NCBI GenBank assembly: GCA_003244035.1
Contig: QHBV01000187.1
Location: 1-37,187, forward strand
DNA: 37,187 bases
Source: Solirubrobacterales bacterium
GTDB lineage: Bacteria > Actinomycetota > Thermoleophilia > Solirubrobacterales > Solirubrobacteraceae
Reading direction: 5' to 3'
A model generated the notes under the pieces. That model was given only the letters and a program-made list of their open reading frames with translations. It did no database searches and was not told where the DNA came from. Positions 22,019 through 30,481 of this stretch are shown here, one piece after another (the stretch's first letter is position 1; each line of letters starts with the position of its first letter). Both the position numbers and the translations under genes were made by a program.

Positions 22019-23278
22019 TCAGCCCGCAGTCACCGGGTGCGGGGGCTCGGAGCGGCGAGCCATCCATTCCGCACCCGCGGTGTCGCTGCAGCCGTGGGCG
22101 ATGATCGAGCAGAACACGACCAGTGCGGCGAGGTTGAAGATCGTCCGGCCGGCGGCGATCGAATCACTCAGCACCAGCAGCGAGAACGTCATGGTCGCGA
22201 CGCCCTTGGGGCCAAACCATGCCATGAACGCCCTCGTGGCCATGTCACTCGCGGTCCCCGCGAGCGCCAGCATCACCGCCACGGGGCGCGCGAGAAGCAG
22301 TGTCACCGCGACGATGGCGACGGCGGCCCAGCCTTCGCCGAACAGGCCGTGGATGGTGAGCAGCGACCCGAACACGACGAAGATCCCGAGCTTGACGATC
22401 TCCACCAGCCCGTCGGCCTCGCGGGCGAAGCAGCCGCGGATGTCGGGGCGGCGGATCCCGAGCGTGATCGCCGCGACGAACACCGCGATCAGCCCGTTTC
22501 CGTGCGGCGGGAGCACGGCGACGCCGTAGGCCGCGAACCCCGTGCCGAGCGCGTACAGCGACTTCTGATGCGACCGGATCCCGTGCCCCGGGCCCTCCTT
22601 GCGCGGCATCAGGACAGCGGCGAGCAGTCCGACCAGCAGGCCGGCGCCGAGCCCGATCGTCAGGTCCTCGAGTAGGAAACGCCACCACACGAAGTGCTGG
22701 GAGGACGTCAGCGCCGCGGCGAGGGCAATCACGGCGGGCAGTGCAAGCCCGTCGTTGAGCCCCGACTCGAGATTCAGCGAGTGGCGCACGAGGCGGGGCA
22801 CGCGCGGATTGGTCACGACGCTCGAGGACAGCACTGGGTCGGTCGGCGAGAGCAGCGCGCCCAGCAGCAGGCACTCGCTCCAGGAGAGGCTGGTCAGCAC
22901 CCGCGCCGCGAGCGCGACGATCGCCGCGGTCAAGGGCATTGCCAGCGCGAGCTTGCGCAGCGGCAGGTGCCACTGACGCTGCAGCATCTCGCCTTCGACC
23001 TCGAGCCCGTCGCGAAGCAGGATCACGATCAGCGCGATCACCGCGAGGTCACTGACGAACGCCGAGCGCGCGTCGAAGCTCAGGACCCCGAGGGCGCCTG
23101 GACCGAGCACGAAGCCGATCGACACGAACAGCGCCGTCAGCGACAGGAAGCTGCGCCGCGCGATCCCCGACGCGAGCGCGCCGAGCACCAGCAGGGTCCC
23201 CAGCACCAGCAACGCCAGCTCAAACCGGTGGGTCGCGACCGCGACCAGCAACGTAGTCTGCCCGTTTGCCCCAGCCAC
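22019..23278 (-). CDS. CPA1-type cation:proton antiporter
   Basis: A 419-residue polytopic protein with about 12 hydrophobic segments. It shows the CPA1 ion-binding motifs GALLSPTDPVLSSSV and NLESGLNDGLALPAV, in which the Asn-Asp pair carries the cation and proton exchange, and the later segment WFGPKGVATMTFSLL. Likely a sodium or potassium/proton exchanger for pH and salt homeostasis. There is no long C-terminal tail. The start is a GTG at 23278, which lies 142 bases inside the 3' end of the upstream membrane protein frame; a later start would reduce this overlap but the family N-terminus is variable. Confidence 0.9.
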   Translation of the reverse strand: MAGANGQTTLLVAVATHRFELALLVLGTLLVLGALASGIARRSFLSLTALFVSIGFVLGPGALGVLSFDARSAFVSDLAVIALIVILLRDGLEVEGEMLQRQWHLPLRKLALAMPLTAAIVALAARVLTSLSWSECLLLGALLSPTDPVLSSSVVTNPRVPRLVRHSLNLESGLNDGLALPAVIALAAALTSSQHFVWWRFLLEDLTIGLGAGLLVGLLAAVLMPRKEGPGHGIRSHQKSLYALGTGFAAYGVAVLPPHGNGLIAVFVAAITLGIRRPDIRGCFAREADGLVEIVKLGIFVVFGSLLTIHGLFGEGWAAVAIVAVTLLLARPVAVMLALAGTASDMATRAFMAWFGPKGVATMTFSLLVLSDSIAAGRTIFNLAALVVFCSIIAHGCSDTAGAEWMARRSEPPHPVTAG

Positions 23279-24054
23279 GCGTTCAGGGTGTCAGAGTCAT
23301 ACGGGTGCCCGTCGGCTCGCAGCGGCCAGAAGGCCGCGGCGAGCAGGATCAGCAGCGGCCCGGTGTTGGGATCGGTGCTTTGGCCGCTCGTGATCGCGCC
23401 GAAGTTCTGCGCCACCCAGATCCCGGCGGCGGTGCCGGCGGCGAGGATCAGCCCAGCCCGCACGGTGCGCTCTGACCACACAGATGCCGCGATCGCGGCG
23501 CACGCGATCGCGAATCCGATCGAGGAGTGGCCGGCGTAGGCGAGGCTGGTCCACAGCACGGTCCAGATCGCTCTCGGGAGGACCCTCCCGAGCGGTCCGC
23601 TGGTCGCCACGGCTCCGCTGGGCTCGTCAGCCGGGTGCGGCCAGGCGAGCAGCGCTAGCAGCGAGTACAGGACGACCGCACCCGGGAAGCCGGCGACGGG
23701 ACCGGCGCCAGTGAGCGCTCCGCCGAGTCCCTCGCCGAACCACCATATACCGAGCGACCAGACTATCGACGCGACCAGGGCGGCCTTGACGCTCCGCCGC
23801 CAAAGGAGCCCGAGACCGATCAGCAACTGGGTCGTCGCAAAGGCGGTGTTGCCCACCACCAGGTGGTGGGCGAGAACGCCGGCCGCCCACGTGATCGGCC
23901 CGGCGACCGCCGCAGGGTTACCTGGTGCGGTGGCGGCGAGAGACTGCGGGAAGGCGCTCGTGTACATGTATGGCTGGTACTGGAGCGCGGCGTCCAGGAG
24001 CCACAGCAGGCCGAGCGCGAGCTGGATCGCCCGTCGGGGTGTGACGGTTCTCAT
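23137..24054 (-). CDS. Uncharacterised polytopic membrane protein
   Basis: A 305-residue frame from the ATG at 24054 (RTVTPRRAIQLALGLLWLLD). It has about seven or eight hydrophobic segments, with motifs QYQPYMYTSAFPQSLA and GLLWRRSVKAALVASIVWS. No family is confidently recognised. Membrane-protein character ends around residue 258 (DTLNAWLGQ); the last 47 residues are Arg/Cys/Trp-rich and lie out of frame over the first 142 bases of the antiporter gene, which is typical of accidental read-through. A shifted or lost stop codon is possible. It follows the DUF1996 gene through a 69-base gap with a strong hairpin. Confidence 0.65.
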   Translation of the reverse strand: MRTVTPRRAIQLALGLLWLLDAALQYQPYMYTSAFPQSLAATAPGNPAAVAGPITWAAGVLAHHLVVGNTAFATTQLLIGLGLLWRRSVKAALVASIVWSLGIWWFGEGLGGALTGAGPVAGFPGAVVLYSLLALLAWPHPADEPSGAVATSGPLGRVLPRAIWTVLWTSLAYAGHSSIGFAIACAAIAASVWSERTVRAGLILAAGTAAGIWVAQNFGAITSGQSTDPNTGPLLILLAAAFWPLRADGHPYDSDTLNAWLGQTGRLRCWSRSRPTGLSWRCWCWGPCWCSARSRRGSRGAASCR

Positions 24055-24067
24055 GATGTGAGCTTCT

Positions 24068-24100
24068 GGGGCGCCGAGCACGGTGCATGCTCGGCGCCCC
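24068..24100. terminator. 13-bp perfect hairpin between the DUF1996 and membrane protein genes
   Basis: GGGGCGCCGAGCA (24068-24080) and TGCTCGGCGCCCC (24088-24100) pair without mismatch around a 7-nt loop. On the transcribed minus strand no T-run follows. It lies between a gene stop and the next start on the same strand, so it may act as a partial terminator or a processing site setting different expression levels. Confidence 0.55.
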
Positions 24101-24123
24101 CGGAACGTTGCGGTGACGGCCGG

Positions 24124-25170
24124 CTAGGACGAGGAGCTCGGGGAGCCCATAGCCGGCTGCGGCGTGCCGTTCGGGCCGGTCACCTTGCCGCACTTGGAGT
24201 GCGTGTCGAGGCAGGTGGTGGTCAGCCGGTCGAGCACGGTGATGTTCCAGCCGTCGAGGAAGTCGGCGTGCTCGCTGTAGATCGAGCCCTGCATCCCGGG
24301 GCCCATCGACAGCGTGAACTTCCCGCCGGGGCGGTTCGGATAGTGGACGTGGAGGGCGAGCCTGCTGAGGGCGACCGGGTGGCTCGCCGGGCACCGCGAC
24401 CCGCTCGGGTAGACGACGTTGTCCTGGCCGACGGCCGACAGCGTGTGCCCATCCCAGCACGATGGGAAATTGATCGTCAGGAGCATCTCTTGCCCAGCCG
24501 GGCATTCGTGCGGGGCGCTGCTCTTCGGGCCGTTGCGAGTGCTCTGGGAACCCGTGACTGCGTGGCACTGCCAGTACACGTGGTCGGCCGGCTGCGGGCT
24601 GGTGGCCTGCTCATTGCCCGCAATCATCTGCAGGCCCGCCGGCAGTGGTGTGGTCGAGGCGGTCCTCGACGCGCCGCGCCAGTACGTGGCGACCTTGCTG
24701 GGGAGCACGCGCTGGCCGTTGTCGTACAGCGCAGGCGTCCAGTAGCCGGACGAGTCGGCGCTGGTGGCGCAGGTGGTGGGGCCCCCGACCAACTGGGGCG
24801 CGGTCGAGCTCGCTTTGGTGGTGGTGTTGCCGAAGAAGTCGTGGAGCATCGAGGCCCCCGGCTTGCCCGGCATCAGGATCGGGTCGTCGCCCGCGCTGTG
24901 CGAGTAGGTGCAGACCGTGTGGAAGACCCCTGCCTTGTTGCCTGCGCCCTGCTTGCCGTGGCGACCGTGCATGTGGCGGTGGCGCTTGCCACTGGCCGCC
25001 GTCGCTTTGCCGGTTCCGCTGTTGCCGCTGTTGCCGCTGGCGAGCGTCGCGCCGGCACCTGCGCCGGCGAGGGCCAGCGCCAGGCAACCGGCCAAGCCGA
25101 CCGCGCGCATGTGTCTCGAGACCCAGCTGCTGCCCTGATCTGGCTGATCTGAACTCCGTGCGTCGGTCAT
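24124..25170 (-). CDS. Secreted DUF1996 domain protein
   Basis: A 348-residue protein. A basic segment (SSWVSRHMRAVGLAGCLALALAGAGAGATLAS) near residues 15-45 is a signal peptide or anchor. Ser/Gly/Lys/His-rich linker sequence follows. The DUF1996 domain spans about 80-325, with DPILMPGKPGASMLHDFFGN, WTPALYDNG, FPSCWDG and LHVHYPNRP as recognisable family segments, including conserved His and Asp residues. DUF1996 is found in fungal and actinobacterial exported proteins without a settled function. The ATG at 25170 has AAGGAG just upstream; the longer frame to 25194 is disfavoured. Confidence 0.88.
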   Translation of the reverse strand: MTDARSSDQPDQGSSWVSRHMRAVGLAGCLALALAGAGAGATLASGNSGNSGTGKATAASGKRHRHMHGRHGKQGAGNKAGVFHTVCTYSHSAGDDPILMPGKPGASMLHDFFGNTTTKASSTAPQLVGGPTTCATSADSSGYWTPALYDNGQRVLPSKVATYWRGASRTASTTPLPAGLQMIAGNEQATSPQPADHVYWQCHAVTGSQSTRNGPKSSAPHECPAGQEMLLTINFPSCWDGHTLSAVGQDNVVYPSGSRCPASHPVALSRLALHVHYPNRPGGKFTLSMGPGMQGSIYSEHADFLDGWNITVLDRLTTTCLDTHSKCGKVTGPNGTPQPAMGSPSSSS

Positions 25171-25271
25171 TTCCACTCCTTCGTCGATGGTCAACTGCTT
25201 GCACTATCGGCGGGGAAGATCAGCTCTGGGTCAGGGCTGCCTCAGCGGCGTGTGATACGCGGGCCGGCGAG

Positions 25272-26306
25272 TCAGGGTGCGGGCGTCGGCACGGCGGGCA
25301 GGAGCTCGCTTGTAACCAGTCCGCTCTGACCTGTCAGCCGGTCTACGACACCGAAGAGCTCCTGAATCCGTTCTGGGGTGTCGATCACGACTGTGACCAC
25401 GGGGACGCGCCGGCGCAGCTGCCAGAACGAGTCGCCGTGGGGCGCATGGTCGCCGTGATAGCCCCACATGCCCCGGAGGCTCGTCGCGCCCGCGGCGCCC
25501 GCTCGGCGCAGCTCACGGATCAGCTGGTGATGCAGTGGGTGACCCTGATGGCGGGCCTGCTCACTCGTGTACACCATCAGCTTCTGCAAGACACGGCTCC
25601 CGGCGGCCTCGGTTCGTGGGAGGTGGCGCGGCTCGGCCTGGTGCCGGCCGTCGCGCTTGCAAACGCGCACTCGCTCGAGTGTGATCAGCGGTCGGTTGAG
25701 CATCGCCCCCAGCTCCGGCAGGATCTGGGCGATCACCTCGCCGTCGCCGACCGCGAGCACCATCAGCGGGACGCCGGCGTTGGCGGCGAAGAACCTCGCC
25801 CGCCGACGGACGCCGTGCGCCGTCCCATCGACGCCGAGCAGGACCGTCGCTCCGGCGACACCGCGTGCATGGAGCAGCTCGACCACCGCCTCGTACGCCG
25901 GCTTGGCGCCCGCGTGCTCATGGCGACCGACGTAGACGGTCAGCTTTGTCGCCTCATCCAGACCGGGCGCTAGTCGGACCGTGTCGATCTGGGCTGTCAG
26001 CATCCGCGCAGTCTCGAGCGTCACAAGGCCGCCGATCCGCAACTCCCCGAGCTCCCCCCAGACTGACTCGATCCGGGCGCGCGTATCGACCGCCACCGAC
26101 ACCAGCGGCAGGTCCTCCGACAGGCTCAGGAGCCGGTCGGTGTGCCGGTGGTGCTTTGCTCCGAAGCCTTCGATGCCGCGCATCAGCAGGCTCGTCTGGA
26201 GCTTGTGACGGGCGTATGTCTCGGTGAATGCGTCCGCGAGGAAGCCACCGCCGACGCGGTCGCGCTCGCCGCAGTAGATGGTCAGCTTCAGGCAGTCCTC
26301 GTTCAC
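25272..26306 (-). CDS. Protein with three DUF190 domains
   Basis: A 344-residue protein built from three DUF190 units at about 5-98 (LKLTIYCGERDRV), 119-212 (KLTVYVGRHEHAG) and 238-337 (QKLMVYTSEQARHQGHP). Each shows a ferredoxin-like alternation of strands and helices; PII-like proteins of this type are known beside crcB fluoride channels. Units end in matching RIGGLVTLE, LNRPLITLE and GQSGLVTSE segments. Single-domain members are about 100-120 residues, so this is a tandem fusion. The GTG overlaps the second crcB stop in GTGA. A role in fluoride tolerance is inferred from that link; the ligand is unknown. Confidence 0.88.
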   Translation of the reverse strand: MNEDCLKLTIYCGERDRVGGGFLADAFTETYARHKLQTSLLMRGIEGFGAKHHRHTDRLLSLSEDLPLVSVAVDTRARIESVWGELGELRIGGLVTLETARMLTAQIDTVRLAPGLDEATKLTVYVGRHEHAGAKPAYEAVVELLHARGVAGATVLLGVDGTAHGVRRRARFFAANAGVPLMVLAVGDGEVIAQILPELGAMLNRPLITLERVRVCKRDGRHQAEPRHLPRTEAAGSRVLQKLMVYTSEQARHQGHPLHHQLIRELRRAGAAGATSLRGMWGYHGDHAPHGDSFWQLRRRVPVVTVVIDTPERIQELFGVVDRLTGQSGLVTSELLPAVPTPAP

Positions 26307-26668
26307 AGCGTCGTCCCGAGACGCCGCCCGACCCAGACGGCGGCCAGGCCGAGCACAAGGCTCACGATCAAGTTCAGGATTCCGAGGCGGAGCTCGCCGT
26401 CCTCGCCGAGCCGGTGGCTCTCGAACGCCCAGGTGCTGAACGTGGTGAAGCTGCCGATCAGCCCAGTAGCGAGCAGGTGGTAGGCATTGGCGCCGAGGGC
26501 CGCTCCGACCAGGATGCCCAGGAAAAAGGCGCCGAGCAGGTTGACTGCGAGCGTCCCGTAGGGGAAATCTCGGCTGACGCGATCTGCGACCGCGCCATCC
26601 AGCAGGAACCGCGCAACGGCGCCGACCCCTCCCAGGACGCCGATGCCGAGCGTCACCAGCAGGCTCAT
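26303..26668 (-). CDS. crcB: Fluoride channel/exporter CrcB, second copy
   Basis: A 121-residue protein with four hydrophobic spans. Fluc family signatures are GVGAVARFLLDG, FPYGTLAVNLLGAFFLG and the phenylalanine-box region GLIGSFTTFSTW. It forms a dimeric fluoride pore that prevents enzyme poisoning. The ATG at 26668 overlaps the preceding crcB stop in ATGA, and its stop overlaps the DUF190 gene start. The frame stays open far upstream in the first crcB gene, but that is a shadow. Confidence 0.93.
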   Translation of the reverse strand: MSLLVTLGIGVLGGVGAVARFLLDGAVADRVSRDFPYGTLAVNLLGAFFLGILVGAALGANAYHLLATGLIGSFTTFSTWAFESHRLGEDGELRLGILNLIVSLVLGLAAVWVGRRLGTTL

Positions 26669-27060
26669 CCGGCGATCCTCGCGCGGCGGACGAGGTTCGT
26701 CGCCACCGCGACCGCCATGAAGCCCGCCGTAACGCTCACGAGCGCGTAGGCGAGAGCCAGTCCGATTCGATTGGTATCCAGGAGCCGTAAGAGTTCGAGC
26801 TGCATCGTCGAGAAGGTCGTCAAGGCTCCGCACAAACCTGTCCCGAGTAACGGACGCCGGTAAGCCGATAGGGGCAGGCGCTCCTGCAATCGAGTGGTGA
26901 AGTACCCGAGCAGGAATGCCCCGACGATGTTCGCGATGAACGTTGCCCAAGGCCATTGTCCGACGCCCGAGGCGAACCCCCGGTCAAGTGCCTCCCGGGC
27001 CACTGCGCCCACGAAGCCGCCGGCGAAGATGGCTCCGAGCTCGCGATGATCCAGGCGCAC
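26665..27060 (-). CDS. crcB: Fluoride channel/exporter CrcB, first copy
   Basis: A 131-residue paralogue with GFVGAVAREALDRG, WPWATFIANIVGAFLLG and GLCGALTTFSTMQLE. Paired crcB genes in actinobacteria and firmicutes encode the two oppositely oriented halves of a heterodimeric channel, so these two probably work together. The GTG at 27060 is chosen because it begins the predicted protein (RLDHRELGAIFAGGFVG) and lies 48 bases from the divergent Hsp20 gene. No fluoride riboswitch sequence was recognised upstream. Confidence 0.93.
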   Translation of the reverse strand: MRLDHRELGAIFAGGFVGAVAREALDRGFASGVGQWPWATFIANIVGAFLLGYFTTRLQERLPLSAYRRPLLGTGLCGALTTFSTMQLELLRLLDTNRIGLALAYALVSVTAGFMAVAVATNLVRRARIAG

Positions 27061-27108
27061 GCTCAAACCGTAAACGGCTCGCTCCGCGCGGGAGTTACGC
27101 TTGCGCGG

Positions 27109-27591
27109 ATGCCGGAGCGTGACCTGTTCGCAAACTTCGAGCGCATGCGCCGCCAAATGGACGAGCTGTTCGGCGACGCGTCCGAGCGAACCGGACTGCC
27201 CCGGCGGCGTGCCGGGTTCGTGCCGGCGGTCGATGTCGCGTACGCGTCGGAGCCCCCGCTGGCGATCGTGACGGCCGAGCTCGCTGGTGTCGAGATCGAC
27301 GAGCTCGATCTCGAGATCCAAGGTCGCAAGTTGATCCTGAGCGGGCGCCGGGGCCCCGCCGCGGTGGAGGGCGGCGTCTACCAGCAGGTCGAGATCGAGC
27401 GCGGCAGCTTTCGCCGGGTGGTTGACCTCAATGCCGATGTGCGGGCCGAGCAGGCCAAGGCGCGCTACGAGGACGGGATGCTCCGGGTGGAGCTTCCGCT
27501 GATGCGCCCCGCGGTCGGGCGGCGCGAGGTCCCGCTCGAGCCGGGTGACACGTCTGCGCTCCGTGGCGACGACACGGGTGAACCGCGGTGA
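27109..27591 (+). CDS. Small heat shock protein, Hsp20/alpha-crystallin family
   Basis: A 160-residue chaperone that holds unfolding proteins. The N-terminal arm (RDLFANFERMRRQMDELFGD) leads into an alpha-crystallin domain at about 40-135, starting FVPAVDVAYASEPPLAIV and containing LEIQGRKLILSGRR and the closing YEDGMLRVELP. The ATG at 27109 is the first sensible start. The stop overlaps the GTG of lon in GTGA, coupling a holdase with a protease. The intergenic 27061-27108 has CCGCGC/GCGCGG arms but no HspR-type CTTGAGT inverted repeat was found. Confidence 0.9.
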   Translation: MPERDLFANFERMRRQMDELFGDASERTGLPRRRAGFVPAVDVAYASEPPLAIVTAELAGVEIDELDLEIQGRKLILSGRRGPAAVEGGVYQQVEIERGSFRRVVDLNADVRAEQAKARYEDGMLRVELPLMRPAVGRREVPLEPGDTSALRGDDTGEPR

Positions 27592-30014
27592 TCGAGGTCG
27601 GCGCGCCCGACGGCGGCCCGCGCGAGGTGGCCGTCGGCGGCACCCGCCAGCTGCCCGAGCGCGTCGGCGTGCTGCCGCTGCGCGACACGGTCACTTTCCC
27701 GGACATGCTGGTCCCGCTCAACGTCGGTCAGGAGCGGAGCATCGAGCTGATCAACGAGGTGCTGCGCGGCGACCGTACGATCGCGATGATCGCCAGCCGC
27801 AAGGGCGAGCTCGAGACGCCCGGGCCCGAGGACATGTACTCGGTGGGGGTCCTCGGCGTGGTCGCGCGGATGATCCGCGTCCCGGACGGGACGCTGCGGG
27901 TGTTGATCCAGGGCGGCCAGCGCGTGCGCGTCGAGCGCTGGGCCCAGACCGAGCCCTATCTCGTCGCAGAGATCGCGCCCGCGCCGGACGTGGTCGAGCA
28001 GACGACCGAGCTGACCGCGCTGATGCGCAACGTCCAGCACACGTTCACCAACATCGTCGAGCAGGTGCCATACCTGCCCGAAGAGCTGCAGGTGATGGTC
28101 GCAAACGTCGAGGACCCGAGCGCGCTCACCCACCTGATCGCGGGGGCGCTGCGGCTCAAGACCGAGGACAAGCAGGCGCTGCTCGAGCAGCTCGACGTCG
28201 CCAAGCGGCTGCGGCGCCTGTCAGAGATCCTCGCGCGCGAGCTGGAGGTCGTCGCGATCGGGTCGAAGATCCAGTCGCAGGTCCAGTCCGAGCTCGACAA
28301 GGGACAGCGCGAGTACTTCCTGCGCCAGCAGCTCAAGGCTATCCAGGAGGAGCTCGGCGAGGCCGACGAGGTCCAGGCCGAGGTCAGCGAGCTGCGCGAG
28401 CAGCTGGCCGCGATCGAGCTCCCCGAGACGGTTCGCAAGCAGGCCGACCGCGAGCTGGCGCGGCTTGAGCGCCTGCAGCCGGCGATGGCCGAGTACGGAG
28501 TCGCGCGCAGCTATCTCGAGTGGATCGCGGCGCTCCCGTGGGACGCCAGCACAGAGGACAACCTCGACCTCGCCCACGCGCGCAAGACCCTCGACGAGGA
28601 CCACTACGACATCGAACAGGTCAAGGACCGGATCCTCGAGTTCCTGGCGGTGCGGTCGCTGAAGCCGGACGCGCGCGGGTCGATCCTGTGCTTCGCGGGG
28701 CCCCCCGGGGTCGGCAAGACCTCGCTCGGGCGCTCGATCGCGCGCGCGCTGGGAAGGAAGTTCGAGCGGATCAGCGTCGGCGGCGTCCGCGACGAGGCCG
28801 AGATCCGCGGGCACCGCCGCACCTACATCGGCGCGATGCCCGGCACGATCATCCGCGCGATGCGCGACGCCGGCGCCAACAACCCGTTGCTGATGATCGA
28901 CGAGATCGACAAGCTCGGCGCCGACTTCCGCGGCGATCCGTCGAGCGCGATGCTCGAGGTGCTCGATCCCGAGCAGAACCACTCGTTCCGCGACCACTAC
29001 CTCGACCTGCCCTTCTCCCTGGTCAACGTGATGTTCGTGACCACCGCCAACACCCTCGAGACGATCCCGGGACCGTTGCGCGACCGGATGGAGGTGATCA
29101 CGCTCGCCGGCTACACCGAGGCCGAGAAGCTCGAGATCGCCAAGCGCTACCTCGTCCCGCGGCAGATCGAGCGCAACGGCCTGACCCGCAGCAGGATCTC
29201 GTTCACCGACGCCGGGCTGCGCGCGATCATCGCCGACTACACGCGTGAAGCCGGAGTGCGCCAGCTCGAGCGGGAGATCGGCAGCGCCTGCAGGAAGGTG
29301 GCACGACGAGTCGCCGAAGGTACCCTCACGCGCAAGCTGACGGTCTCCGAGCCGCGGGTTCCGGAGCTGCTGGGCAAGCGCAAGTTCTTCTCCGAAGCCC
29401 GCCGGCGGACCTCGCGCCCCGGGGTCGCGACCGGCCTCGCCTGGACCCCCGTCGGCGGGGACGTGCTGTTCGTCGAGGCCACGTCGATGCCGGGCAAGGG
29501 CAGGCTCACGATCACAGGTCAGCTCGGCGAGGTGATGAAGGAGTCGGCGCAGGCCGCGCTCTCGTACGTGCGCAGCAATGCCGCGGAGGTCGTGCCCGGC
29601 CTTCCGGAGGACTGGTTCGCCGAGCACGACATCCACATCCATGTGCCCGCCGGGGCGATCCCCAAGGACGGGCCCAGCGCGGGGATCGCGATTGCGACGG
29701 CGCTTGCCTCGCTGCTCTCGGGCCGTCCCGTTCGCAGCGAGGTGGCGATGACCGGGGAGATCACGCTGACCGGGCAGGTGCTTCCGATCGGCGGGTTCAA
29801 GGAGAAGGCGCTCGCGGCGCAGCGCAACGGGATTCGCTGCGTGATCGCTCCGGCGCGCAACGAGCAGGACGTCGACGAGATCCCCGAGCACCTACGCAAG
29901 GACCTGGAGCTGTTCTTTGTGGCGACGATCGGCGAGGTGCTGGACCTCGCGCTGCAGCGGCGAGCTGCGCGCGGCCTCGGAAAGCGCTCACCAATCGCGT
30001 ATTCTGCAAGCTAA
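27588..30014 (+). CDS. lon: ATP-dependent endopeptidase Lon
   Basis: An 808-residue LonA protease that degrades damaged and regulatory proteins in the cytosol. Residues about 24-215 are the LAN substrate domain (VGVLPLRDTVTFPDMLVPL). The AAA+ domain has Walker A GPPGVGKT (371-378), ISVGGVRDEAEIRGHRRTYIG and Walker B NNPLLMIDEIDK. The C-terminal protease domain carries the catalytic Ser in PKDGPSAG and the Lys in GGFKEKALAA. Length is standard. The GTG overlaps the hsp20 stop by four bases. The next gene follows after 25 bases. Confidence 0.98.
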   Translation: MIEVGAPDGGPREVAVGGTRQLPERVGVLPLRDTVTFPDMLVPLNVGQERSIELINEVLRGDRTIAMIASRKGELETPGPEDMYSVGVLGVVARMIRVPDGTLRVLIQGGQRVRVERWAQTEPYLVAEIAPAPDVVEQTTELTALMRNVQHTFTNIVEQVPYLPEELQVMVANVEDPSALTHLIAGALRLKTEDKQALLEQLDVAKRLRRLSEILARELEVVAIGSKIQSQVQSELDKGQREYFLRQQLKAIQEELGEADEVQAEVSELREQLAAIELPETVRKQADRELARLERLQPAMAEYGVARSYLEWIAALPWDASTEDNLDLAHARKTLDEDHYDIEQVKDRILEFLAVRSLKPDARGSILCFAGPPGVGKTSLGRSIARALGRKFERISVGGVRDEAEIRGHRRTYIGAMPGTIIRAMRDAGANNPLLMIDEIDKLGADFRGDPSSAMLEVLDPEQNHSFRDHYLDLPFSLVNVMFVTTANTLETIPGPLRDRMEVITLAGYTEAEKLEIAKRYLVPRQIERNGLTRSRISFTDAGLRAIIADYTREAGVRQLEREIGSACRKVARRVAEGTLTRKLTVSEPRVPELLGKRKFFSEARRRTSRPGVATGLAWTPVGGDVLFVEATSMPGKGRLTITGQLGEVMKESAQAALSYVRSNAAEVVPGLPEDWFAEHDIHIHVPAGAIPKDGPSAGIAIATALASLLSGRPVRSEVAMTGEITLTGQVLPIGGFKEKALAAQRNGIRCVIAPARNEQDVDEIPEHLRKDLELFFVATIGEVLDLALQRRAARGLGKRSPIAYSAS

Positions 30015-30039
30015 CGAGCCCACGCACCTAGGGAGAGCT

Positions 30040-30480
30040 ATGTCAAGACGCAAGAAGATGAAGGCGGCGGTGCCGTTCAACGCGGCTGACGTCGCCAACC
30101 TGGCCAAGGCCAATCCGTACCTCCAGCGGCTGATCGACGACGATGAGCTGCGCGACAATCTCCGCAAGGCCGCCGAGTCGTCCAAGAGCGCTTACGAGCG
30201 CCTGGCGAACGGCAAGGCCCCGGCGAAGACGCTGATCAACGACAAGAAGCTGCAGGGAGACCTGCGCGACGCGATCGACGCGATCCGCGACGCGACGATT
30301 GCGCTGAGCGACGCCCCCAAGCGCCGTCGCCGCAAGGCTCGCAACGTCGCTCGCCTGGTGCTGGTGGCCGGAGCTGGCGGCGGCGCGGCGCTCGCGGTCA
30401 ACGAGAAGATGCGTTCGAAGGTGCTCGACAAGCTGTTCGGCTCCGAGGAGGAGTTCCAGTACACGCCTCCGGCGGCGTAG
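30040..30480 (+). CDS. Hypothetical protein downstream of lon
   Basis: A 146-residue basic protein. The start is a well-placed ATG with GGGAG upstream. The first 110 residues are soluble and helical, with KANPYLQRLIDDDELRDNL and the matching LINDKKLQGDLRDAI. The segment KRRRRKARNVARLVLV introduces one hydrophobic stretch (about 109-128, ending AGGGAALAV). No family is recognised. The Arg/Lys run before a possible membrane span suggests it is anchored, with most of the protein on one side. It is likely in the hsp20-lon message but could have its own promoter. Confidence 0.75.
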   Translation: MSRRKKMKAAVPFNAADVANLAKANPYLQRLIDDDELRDNLRKAAESSKSAYERLANGKAPAKTLINDKKLQGDLRDAIDAIRDATIALSDAPKRRRRKARNVARLVLVAGAGGGAALAVNEKMRSKVLDKLFGSEEEFQYTPPAA

Positions 30481-30481
30481 G

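Noticed and set aside
23851..23871. Perfect 10-bp palindrome GCCCACCACC/GGTGGTGGGC
   Set aside because: It is inside coding sequence (His-His-Leu-Val-Val region) and explained by codon choice; no other support.
27061..27108. Fluoride riboswitch before the crcB operon
   Set aside because: No crcB-motif consensus could be seen on the transcribed strand and the gap of 48 bases is too short.
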